This document shows, piece by piece, positions 1 to 5,558 of a stretch of DNA of 11,086 nt. A program made the position numbers and the translations under genes. The number at the start of each line of letters is the position of its first letter. The stretch's first letter is position 1. The notes below the pieces were generated by a model, which searched no databases, was not told the DNA's origin, and saw only the letters and a program-made list of their open reading frames with translations. This DNA comes from Candidatus Gerdarchaeota archaeon (GTDB lineage Archaea > Asgardarchaeota > Heimdallarchaeia > JABLTI01), in NCBI GenBank assembly GCA_016839405.1, contig JAEOUJ010000164.1, positions 1 to 11,086 on the forward strand, in the 5' to 3' direction.

Positions 1-599
1 ATTTGAATGTATTTTGGGAAATTTAGATGAAATACATGTTCTAAGTTTTCTATATATATGATATCATATCCTTTTCCCAATGCATCATCTCTTTGTTTTT
101 TTGCTTCTTTATTAACTTCTTCTAAATCAAATTTTGATAAATCAGATTGGCTTAATATTTCTGTATAATTTTCTTTTTTCTTCAATGAATGAATAAAATG
201 CACAGCATCTGTAGATTCAAAAGTTTCACAAACTATTGTTGTTATTTGCTTTGGAAAAATTTTCAAAATTTCCTTTAAAGTATTAGTTCCTATTTTTTTC
301 CTGCGTTCATTTTTTCTTACATGAATCCAAAAATACCCTTTATCTAAATTATCATATTTAATATTCCAAATTGCATATGCATAGCCTATAATCCTGTCTT
401 CATTATTTAAAATTAAAATTTCTTTTCTTTGTGATACTGGAGAAATATCATGAATCCATTGTTGTTTGTAAAACTCAATTGTAGGCGCTTTTATTTGCAT
501 TATCTCTTCATAATTTACTTGACGTAGTTTTAACAAATCAATTAGATATTTTGATGGAATTTCTTCTTTATCACCAATTATAAACCTAATTTCACTCAT
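1..599 (-). CDS. GNAT-family N-acetyltransferase, C-terminus cut by window edge
   Basis: Translating the minus strand from the ATG at 599-597 gives 199 open codons that run off the left edge, so the C-terminus is missing. The visible part starts MSEIRFIIGD. It has a GNAT-like core: a strand pair around residues 60-80 (EILILNNEDRIIGYAYAIW), then the beta4 strand and acetyl-CoA loop region near residues 89-108 (FWIHVRKNERRKKIGTNTL). The loop resembles the R-x-x-G-x-G/A motif, but a lysine stands where the first glycine is usual. GNAT enzymes move an acetyl group from acetyl-CoA to an amine; the substrate cannot be read here. More than 90 residues lie beyond the CoA loop, so a second GNAT-like half is possible, as in two-domain members. 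The gene is divergent from the 767 gene. No strong ribosome binding site precedes the ATG. Family is fairly sure; function is open. Confidence 0.7.
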   Translation of the reverse strand, partial: MSEIRFIIGDKEEIPSKYLIDLLKLRQVNYEEIMQIKAPTIEFYKQQWIHDISPVSQRKEILILNNEDRIIGYAYAIWNIKYDNLDKGYFWIHVRKNERRKKIGTNTLKEILKIFPKQITTIVCETFESTDAVHFIHSLKKKENYTEILSQSDLSKFDLEEVNKEAKKQRDDALGKGYDIIYIENLEHVFHLNFPKYIQ

Positions 600-766
600 T
601 ATTATCCACTAAGGGCAAAAAAATATTCCTTTCTTTATTTACACATCGATTGATATGATAAAATGCATATAATGTTTAAATAAGAAATTAAGAAATTGAT
701 ATTGATAGTATGTATACTCACCATTTTAATTACTATTGAATAGATATTTTTAAGGTGTGTTTATCA
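600..766. promoter_or_regulatory. Divergent intergenic region between the GNAT and AbrB-toroid genes
   Basis: This 167-bp AT-rich gap must hold promoters for both divergent genes. Candidate TATA-like stretches are ATTATATGC-like near 664-672 (minus strand) and TTTAAATAAG at 674-683 (plus strand). A short tandem TAAGAAAT repeat lies near 681-696. None of these can be assigned firmly by eye. Confidence 0.35.
752..757 (+). promoter_or_regulatory. Ribosome binding site AAGGTG that sets the start at 767
   Basis: AAGGTG lies 9 nt before the ATG at 767 and matches the archaeal GGAGGTGAT consensus. The upstream in-frame GTG (755) is itself part of this site, so it is unlikely to be the start codon. 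Confidence 0.65.
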
Positions 767-2371
767 ATGAAAAACTATCAAAAATTCAAAGATGAGATTA
801 AGCATATCAAAAAAACTATACCACAAATATTAGCTTTTACAAATATTAGTAAAAATGGTGTAATTTTTTTCAAGAATAAAATAATGAATTTTTTAAATAT
901 TGATGAAACACAACCAATAACAATTACTATTGAAAATGAAGTTTTATTATCTGTAAAAGATGCAGGAGTTAAATTAACAATTTTACCTGGAAATAAATTG
1001 CAATTACCTTCTTATGTTATAAAAAAACTAGATATTACTAAAAAAACAAAAATCTGTTTTGTACAAAGGAAACATGCAATTGCTATTAAGAAATTTAAAA
1101 TTGAAATAATTACTACCAAATTTCCAAGAATAATTGATATAGAAACACCATATTTAGTTACAAGAAGAATTGAAACATTTGGTGATCCATTAGAAATATA
1201 CGAATTAATGAAAAAGAAAATGGAAGATTATAAATTAAAATACAATATCAAGAAATTTTGGCAGAACAAAAAGTCATTTTATGCATGGAAAGCACGGCAA
1301 ATCCTAGGGGCATCTAATAAATCAGACAAAGAATTACAAATTGATTTAATACAAGAAAGATTGCAATTACAAAAAGAAGATGGCTCCTGGAATAATAATG
1401 TAATATTAACTGCAAAAAACATACTAGAATTAAGTGAATTGGGTTTAAATAGTAATCATCCACAAATCCAGAAATCAATTACCTGGTTATTAGAACAAAT
1501 GCAATCAAAATATAATCCAGGGATGTTTTTCCTAAATGAAAATTTAGTTAAAGAACAATCAGAAATAATTGATCGAAGAATAGAACAAGCAAGTGGTCCA
1601 CGAGATAGATTTCGTAAAAGAGTTAGCTCTGAAATAAAGCAAATAACTACTTTTGATGAATTGTATTTCAATCCTTGTGGGCAAAGAATTATTTGGGCTA
1701 ATGCAATTGTTATGGAAGCTCTTCTCGCTTATGGATATGAATATCATAATCGAATACAAACTGCTTTTGATACAATAGCTTTCACCCGTTGGTGTGAATG
1801 TGCTTACCAACATGGCAAAAGTGATTGGAATAAAAAGAATTCAATGTCTTTGTTGGATATTGAAAAATTTCAGAAACAAACTCTTTTTGAATTTAAGCAC
1901 GGAGGGATTTATAACTTAAAAACATTAGCAATTTTACCTACTAAAAATCATTTTTTGAGAATTAAAGAGGAAAGTAAAAAAGATTACACTGAATATACTT
2001 TGCGGATGCCTATACCTCAACAAGGGTGTGAATATATTACAGCTGGAGCTTTATATCAAGTTAAAAATGAAAAGATAAGTAATTTAGTACAAGCTCATTT
2101 ATGGCGATTTATAGTTTTATTATACAATGCATTGCAACAACCTAAAATGGTTAAAGAAATGGAGAAAAATAATCTCACATATTATTTCCAATTACAAGTA
2201 TTAGGAAAATATGATTCTCTGCCAGCAAAGCTTGGAATACTTTTTGCTTTACCTTGGATTTTGGAGCATCAAAATGAGAATGGTTCTTGGGGAGAAGGTA
2301 AAATTACAGAAAGTGCTACATTAGCAATTATAAAAGCTTTGAATAAAATAATTATTTTTGACAGAACTTGA
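767..2371 (+). CDS. Tandem AbrB/SpoVT-like domains fused to an alpha/alpha-toroid (terpenoid cyclase/prenyltransferase-like) region
   Basis: A 534-residue protein. I chose the ATG at 767 because AAGGTG precedes it at good spacing; an in-frame GTG at 755 would add four residues. Residues ~28-66 (SKNGVIFF...FLNI...VLLSVKD) and ~72-110 (LPGNKLQLPSYVIKKLDI...) look like two AbrB/MazE/SpoVT swapped-hairpin units. Such units usually dimerise to bind DNA; two in one chain could form a full barrel. Residues ~155-534 are helical, with QW-like motifs of the terpenoid cyclase/prenyltransferase toroid: LQLQKEDGSW (199-208) and WILEHQNENGSW (497-508). Between them are Cys/His-rich stretches, NPCGQR (~302) and RWCECAYQHG (~341-350). 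I see neither the DxDD acid motif of class II terpene cyclases nor a clear signal peptide, so this is probably a cytoplasmic binding or regulatory protein, not a cyclase. Both domain calls come from motif reading; the toroid is the firmer one. Confidence 0.6.
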   Translation: MKNYQKFKDEIKHIKKTIPQILAFTNISKNGVIFFKNKIMNFLNIDETQPITITIENEVLLSVKDAGVKLTILPGNKLQLPSYVIKKLDITKKTKICFVQRKHAIAIKKFKIEIITTKFPRIIDIETPYLVTRRIETFGDPLEIYELMKKKMEDYKLKYNIKKFWQNKKSFYAWKARQILGASNKSDKELQIDLIQERLQLQKEDGSWNNNVILTAKNILELSELGLNSNHPQIQKSITWLLEQMQSKYNPGMFFLNENLVKEQSEIIDRRIEQASGPRDRFRKRVSSEIKQITTFDELYFNPCGQRIIWANAIVMEALLAYGYEYHNRIQTAFDTIAFTRWCECAYQHGKSDWNKKNSMSLLDIEKFQKQTLFEFKHGGIYNLKTLAILPTKNHFLRIKEESKKDYTEYTLRMPIPQQGCEYITAGALYQVKNEKISNLVQAHLWRFIVLLYNALQQPKMVKEMEKNNLTYYFQLQVLGKYDSLPAKLGILFALPWILEHQNENGSWGEGKITESATLAIIKALNKIIIFDRT

Positions 2372-2380
2372 TTTATTAAT

Positions 2381-2390
2381 TTCCTTTTTT
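2381..2390 (+). terminator. T-rich terminator after the AbrB-toroid gene
   Basis: TTCCTTTTTT begins 9 nt after the TGA stop. Archaeal RNA polymerase commonly ends at such U-tracts without a hairpin. Confidence 0.45.
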
Positions 2391-2449
2391 ATAATTAATT
2401 TAAGTTTGAATTAATGAGGTGTGCAATGAAATTACTAGTTTAATATTGA

Positions 2450-2462
2450 AAAAAGAAAAAAG
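2450..2462 (-). terminator. T-rich terminator after the Trp-rich secreted protein gene
   Basis: On the minus strand a run reading roughly CTTTTTTCTTTTTT starts about 10 nt after the stop codon at 2471-2473. It is the counterpart of the plus-strand T-tract in this convergent gap. Confidence 0.4.
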
Positions 2463-2470
2463 TAGCTAGC

Positions 2471-3052
2471 TTAATGCCAGCACTCAAGAATATTAAAGGT
2501 AGATACCCAATAGAAATATGTCCACCAACCAAAACCATCGATCCAAACATCAATTTGTGTTTCTAAAACATAAAAACCAACTGGAAGCTCCTCAGGTTTG
2601 AATAAGACTCCTATATTATACCACCAACCATAATGTGCTTCAGGGGGATATGCAATTCTTTTCAAAGCTGTGTATTCAACATCTAGTGATGTTCCATTGA
2701 GTTTATAGGTAGTGACTACTAATCCTTCTTTAGTTTCCATATCATAAAATGATTTTGCCAATTCATGATTTTCAATGTCAAAAATCCAGGCAAGCCAAAT
2801 TGCGTGAGCATCTTTAACACAATAATCATCATGATACCAAATAACAATATGTCCATCTCTTCCTTCTATTGGGGCTGCAATGTAAATTCCATTGTTTAAT
2901 ACATAAATTGCTCCTCCAAGAAATGTTTCAAATGATGCTTCAATGTCACCATAAGTTATATGCTTATATGGTTGTTCTGCTTGGACAACAGCAATTGATG
3001 TAACTCCAATTAGGCCAATAATTAAGAAAATTACTTTAGTAAATTTTTTCAA
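2471..3052 (-). CDS. Secreted Trp-rich protein of unknown function
   Basis: I do not recognise this family. The 193-residue product starts with a clear signal peptide: a lysine-bearing N-terminus, a hydrophobic core (VIFLIIGLIGVTSIAVV) and a probable cleavage site after VQA at residue 25. The mature part (~168 residues) is alternating and aromatic, suggesting a beta-sandwich. It has ten tryptophans (two in GWWYN at 142-146, two in GWWTY at 175-179), two cysteines (C78 and C191) that could form a disulfide, and one NGT sequon at 120. There is no membrane anchor, so it is probably released or bound to other surface material. The start codon is TTG (3052-3050), supported by GGAGGG nine bases upstream; an in-frame stop lies further upstream with no ATG between. 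The promoter carries the same palindrome as the bZIP-like gene next door, so joint control is likely. Confidence 0.75.
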   Translation of the reverse strand: MKKFTKVIFLIIGLIGVTSIAVVQAEQPYKHITYGDIEASFETFLGGAIYVLNNGIYIAAPIEGRDGHIVIWYHDDYCVKDAHAIWLAWIFDIENHELAKSFYDMETKEGLVVTTYKLNGTSLDVEYTALKRIAYPPEAHYGWWYNIGVLFKPEELPVGFYVLETQIDVWIDGFGWWTYFYWVSTFNILECWH

Positions 3053-3061
3053 TTTACTTTG

Positions 3062-3067
3062 CCCTCC
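3062..3067 (-). promoter_or_regulatory. Ribosome binding site GGAGGG supporting a TTG start
   Basis: The minus strand reads GGAGGG at 3067-3062, nine bases before the TTG at 3052. This strong site justifies a rare start codon. Confidence 0.65.
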
Positions 3068-3112
3068 ACAAAAAGCGGTTGTTTATTTATTTTGAGGATA
3101 TTATTTAAATTT

Positions 3113-3124
3113 TGTCCCGAGACA
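3113..3124. promoter_or_regulatory. Palindromic operator TGTCCCGAGACA in the secreted-protein promoter
   Basis: A 12-bp imperfect palindrome in which five of six base pairs are symmetric. It is GC-rich in a very AT-rich gap and is the exact reverse complement of the site at 3820-3831. On the minus strand it directly follows a TATA-like ATATATAT (3132-3125), so a bound protein would sit just downstream of the TATA box and probably block or tune initiation of the 3052 gene. Confidence 0.65.
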
Positions 3125-3132
3125 TATATATT
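3125..3132 (-). promoter_or_regulatory. TATA-like box of the secreted-protein gene
   Basis: The minus strand reads ATATATAT here, about 75 bases before the TTG start. That predicts a start of transcription near 3100 and a leader of about 50 nt. Confidence 0.45.
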
Positions 3133-3226
3133 TTAAGTTCAAATAATAGGAATTAGGAAAGTAAAATTCTGATTAGTATTTTAACATTAATTAAAACAGT
3201 AAGTAATAAAAAATCAAATGATAGGT

Positions 3227-3808
3227 TCAATCTTCTTTGGTTATCACTCTTTTTGGAACTTCTTTTTCTTTACTTATTTTCTTCTCTAATTCTTTAATTC
3301 TTTCTTCTATGAGATCTAATTCTATTTCAACAAATTTGGCATCTTTTCTTTTTGTTAATTCAAAATTAATCATTTGATGTAAAATGATATTATGAAGCTG
3401 CTTTCTGTTTTTTTGGAACTTCTCATCAACATCTTGAATTATTTTTTTGGTTTCATATTCAATAGCATTTTGTTTGAATTCATCTATTGATTTTTGAAAC
3501 ATATTAAAAATATTATTTATTGAAAATCCCGAGTCAAATCTCTTTTCAAGTTTTTGAAGATAATCTTCCAATTTATCCGTTTTTAAGATTCCCAACTGAT
3601 GATAAGTTAAATTCATCAGGTCATCTTCATAATCTTCTTCTTTTATACTATCTAAATCAATTAGCTTGCTTTCTAATTCCTTTATCCTTTCTTCCATTTT
3701 TAATCTTTCAGCTTTCTTCCTCTCTCTATAAGCTTTTTTTCTCGCAGCATTTGTTTCATGTATTCTTGGCCTTCCTCTTGATTTCTTTTTTTCTGTCAAC
3801 GCACTCAC
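3227..3808 (-). CDS. bZIP-like basic-region coiled-coil DNA-binding protein
   Basis: A 193-residue, highly charged protein without membrane segments. Residues 11-15 are RGRPR, an AT-hook-like core. Residues 20-32 (NAARKKAYRERKK) match a bZIP basic region: N20 and R28 give the N-x7-R spacing, and the stretch resembles fungal Yap/Pap1 factors (N..A...FRERK). A zipper follows in register: M38, I42, L45, L49 and L52 alternate by 4 and 3, with M38 ten residues after R28, the spacing of the first zipper leucine in GCN4. The rest is mostly helical, with a second coiled coil near 160-182; EERIKELE occurs at both 39-46 and 168-175. The start is uncertain. GTG at 3808 would be nearly leaderless, while TTG at 3799 has AGGTGA five bases before it and would remove three residues. 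The palindrome at 3820-3831 suggests autoregulation. The GRPR...AYRERK pattern also occurs in bacterial phage and plasmid proteins, so true kinship with eukaryotic bZIP is unproven. Confidence 0.7.
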   Translation of the reverse strand: MSALTEKKKSRGRPRIHETNAARKKAYRERKKAERLKMEERIKELESKLIDLDSIKEEDYEDDLMNLTYHQLGILKTDKLEDYLQKLEKRFDSGFSINNIFNMFQKSIDEFKQNAIEYETKKIIQDVDEKFQKNRKQLHNIILHQMINFELTKRKDAKFVEIELDLIEERIKELEKKISKEKEVPKRVITKED

Positions 3809-3810
3809 CT
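3805..3810 (-). promoter_or_regulatory. Ribosome binding site AGGTGA overlapping the GTG start candidate
   Basis: The minus strand reads AGGTGA at 3810-3805. It contains the GTG start candidate (3808-3806) and sits five bases before an in-frame TTG at 3799-3797, so the TTG may be the real start. Confidence 0.5.
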
Positions 3811-3819
3811 ATATTATTA

Positions 3820-3831
3820 TGTCTCGGGACA
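3820..3831. promoter_or_regulatory. Palindromic operator TGTCTCGGGACA in the bZIP-like gene promoter
   Basis: The reverse complement of the site at 3113-3124. On the minus strand it reads TGTCCCGAGACA and lies between an AT-rich TATA-like stretch and the start codon, 11 bases upstream of the GTG. Its place right in front of a dimeric DNA-binding protein gene suggests autoregulation. Confidence 0.65.
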
Positions 3832-3845
3832 TTTATTTATTTTTT
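3832..3845 (-). promoter_or_regulatory. TATA-like box of the bZIP-like gene
   Basis: The minus strand reads AAAAAATAAATAAA, immediately upstream of the palindrome. The usual archaeal spacing predicts a transcription start near 3810, so the leader would be a few bases or absent. Confidence 0.4.
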
Positions 3846-3970
3846 GTTAAATAAATTATACATCAAAGAAAGGAGATATGTTGTAATAAAAGTTTGGAAA
3901 GAAAATTAATTTTTTTATAAAATAATAAAAAATTATTAATCTCAACATAATACTAACCTTGAAAAAAGCA

Positions 3971-3980
3971 TTATTATATT
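3971..3980 (+). promoter_or_regulatory. TATA-like box of the DJ-1/PfpI gene
   Basis: TTATTATATT is centred about 22 bases before the ATG at 3998. No good ribosome binding site lies between, so the transcript is probably leaderless or nearly so. Confidence 0.45.
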
Positions 3981-3997
3981 ACCACTAAGTGGCAACG

Positions 3998-4561
3998 ATG
4001 AAGGTTTTTGTATTTCTATACGATGATTTTTCTGATTTTGAGATTACTCAATTATTATTGCTTATACGTAATAATCCTGTAAAAACAATTGGATTTGATA
4101 AGAATTATGTAAAATCAATTGGTCAACTTAAGGTATTAACTGATGAAACCATTGAAGAGTTTAATGCTAAGGATGCTGATCTTTTTATAATACCTGGGGG
4201 AGAGCCGAAAAATTTCATAAAGAATGTAAAATACACAAATAAAATAAAAATACTAAATCAAAAACTACAACAATTATTTAAGAATAAAAAAATTATCGCA
4301 GCTATATGTGGTGGACCAACTTTTTTAGCTAATGCAGGTATTTTGGATGGAATAAATACAACAGCTAGTATTTCGGATGAAGAAAGAATTTATTATCAAA
4401 ACACTAATTTCACAAATTCTGATTTAGAAATTGATGGAAATATTATTACTGCGAAAGGTCAAGCCTTTACTGAATTTGCTATAGCTGTTGCTATTAAATG
4501 TGGTTGTTTAGAAGAGAAAGATGCCCAAGAAGCTTTAGCATGGTTTAGAAATGAAAAATAG
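3998..4561 (+). CDS. DJ-1/PfpI-family protein
   Basis: A 187-residue single-domain protein, the usual family length. I prefer the ATG at 3998: MKVFVFLYDDFSDFEI is the normal first strand of the family, and a TATA-like box fits it. An in-frame GTG at 3989 would add three residues. Key positions are the acidic E15 in DDFSDFEI, the IIPGG turn (~65-69), and the nucleophile elbow AAICGGPTFLANAGIL with C104. C-terminal DGNIITAKGQAFTEFAIAVA matches the family end. The residue after the cysteine is Gly, not the His of PfpI-type proteases (CHG), so the protein is nearer the DJ-1/YajL side. That side covers oxidative-stress protection, chaperone or glyoxalase-like roles; the exact one cannot be read. 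Cytoplasmic. It stands alone between a divergent and a convergent neighbour. Confidence 0.87.
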   Translation: MKVFVFLYDDFSDFEITQLLLLIRNNPVKTIGFDKNYVKSIGQLKVLTDETIEEFNAKDADLFIIPGGEPKNFIKNVKYTNKIKILNQKLQQLFKNKKIIAAICGGPTFLANAGILDGINTTASISDEERIYYQNTNFTNSDLEIDGNIITAKGQAFTEFAIAVAIKCGCLEEKDAQEALAWFRNEK

Positions 4562-4577
4562 AAGTATTAATAGAAAT

Positions 4578-5393
4578 CTAATAATTCAGCTTTTTCACTT
4601 TTTTTCTCTTTACTAAATCTACAATTATCAATAAAATCAAACCAAATATAATAGAATAAATAGAAATAGGTGCAGTTGTTGAATTACTAATAATTAATTT
4701 ACAAGGACTCCCAATAGGCAATTTATAAATTCCACCATCTTTTTCTCCAGGATTTCTATAGAAGTATAATTCCAGTGATATATGAATTAGAAATTCATCA
4801 TCAATTAAGGTATAAATATCATGACCTATATCATCACCAGAATAAAATGGTAGTTTTAATTCAAACATTATGCTTGTTTGTGATATGAAACATTTTCCAA
4901 TGGAATTATTTACTCCTCCATATTTGTAGTCTTCAATTATTCCCCCTTCGTCTGTAAATCCATCAAAACTACAATTTGAATTACTATTAATTATTTTAAC
5001 ATCATTATCATCATTTAATTGTGTAGTTTCATCCCTAAAATCAAATGCTCTATTAGAATGAAAATAATAAGTTATTTCACCTCTGTATATATTATCCAAA
5101 TCAACTTTACTACCAATATATAGATTTGATTCATTATGAATTGAGCTAATAAAAAGACTTATTGTATTAGTGCTTGATAAATCCCAGGGATTGATTATTG
5201 AAATTTCAGTGGCTTTACCAGCTGCGTCCCATTCACCTTCTAGGATATTTCCATCAATATTTGGTTCTGCTCCGAGATACGAATTTATTTTATAATTTTT
5301 ACCAAATCCAATTTGGATTTTTGAATTAAAATTTAGAAGTAGAACAAGCTGTAGTAAAATAATTGTTAAGATTTTAAAACACCTTTTTTTCAT
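4578..5393 (-). CDS. Membrane-anchored extracellular protein with a CBM9-like domain
   Basis: A 271-residue surface protein. The ATG at 5393 is chosen over the in-frame GTG at 5402 because GGGGTG, which contains that GTG, lies six bases before the ATG. Residues 1-~28 are a signal peptide (KKRCFK followed by a long hydrophobic run). The ectodomain begins near SYLGAEPNIDGNILEGEWDA (38-57), the typical opening of CBM9/DOMON-like beta-sandwich domains, and continues to ~235. Residues ~243-259 form one transmembrane helix, followed by a positive tail (KRKKVKK), so the ectodomain faces outside. Several N-x-S/T sequons (for example NES, NNS, NST) suggest N-glycosylation. CBM9-like domains bind sugars or cofactors and are often attached to enzymes; none is attached here, so it may act in binding or adhesion. 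Its 3' end faces the DJ-1 gene across 16 bases. Confidence 0.75.
   Translation of the reverse strand: MKKRCFKILTIILLQLVLLLNFNSKIQIGFGKNYKINSYLGAEPNIDGNILEGEWDAAGKATEISIINPWDLSSTNTISLFISSIHNESNLYIGSKVDLDNIYRGEITYYFHSNRAFDFRDETTQLNDDNDVKIINSNSNCSFDGFTDEGGIIEDYKYGGVNNSIGKCFISQTSIMFELKLPFYSGDDIGHDIYTLIDDEFLIHISLELYFYRNPGEKDGGIYKLPIGSPCKLIISNSTTAPISIYSIIFGLILLIIVDLVKRKKVKKLNY
4599..4605 (+). terminator. T7 tract likely ending the DJ-1/PfpI transcript
   Basis: A T-rich stretch, CTTTTTCACTTTTTTTCTCTT, starts about 30 bases after the DJ-1 stop. It lies inside the 3' end of the convergent CBM9-like gene, where the same bases encode its lysine-rich tail. Confidence 0.35.
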
Positions 5394-5399
5394 AAATAA

Positions 5400-5405
5400 C
5401 ACCCC
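5400..5405 (-). promoter_or_regulatory. Ribosome binding site GGGGTG of the CBM9-like gene
   Basis: The minus strand reads GGGGTG at 5405-5400, six bases before the ATG at 5393. It decides this start against the GTG at 5402, which is embedded in the site. Confidence 0.6.
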
Positions 5406-5478
5406 AACAACAAGTGTATAAAATGAATATATGATTATATATTTAATTATAAGAAAAATAATTATCTTTAATTGAAGA

Positions 5479-5496
5479 TTTTCTCTATTGAGAAAA
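5479..5496. repeat. Perfect inverted repeat TTTTCTC-TATT-GAGAAAA
   Basis: Seven-base arms around a four-base spacer, midway between the divergent CBM9-like and TPR genes. It could be an operator or a small hairpin. A related TTCTCA...TGAGAA repeat lies upstream of the protease gene (10883-10900). Confidence 0.45.
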
Positions 5497-5510
5497 ATTT
5501 ATGCAGAAGT

Positions 5511-5520
5511 TATATAATTT
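5511..5520 (+). promoter_or_regulatory. TATA-like box of the TPR gene
   Basis: TATATAATTT lies about 40-48 bases before the ATG at 5559 and predicts a short leader. GGAG (5548-5551), seven bases before the ATG, serves as ribosome binding site. Confidence 0.5.
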
Positions 5521-5558
5521 AATAAAACGAAAATTCAATCATTAAATGGAGCTATAAA

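Noticed and set aside
1456..1813. Two short minus-strand open frames inside the AbrB-toroid gene
   Set aside because: Overlapping shadows of a gene with clear domain structure; no recognisable protein motifs.
3520..3909. 129-codon plus-strand open frame antisense to the bZIP-like gene
   Set aside because: It is the hydrophobic mirror of the Lys/Glu-rich coiled-coil gene, and its middle crosses the operator and promoter of that gene. No ribosome binding site was evident.
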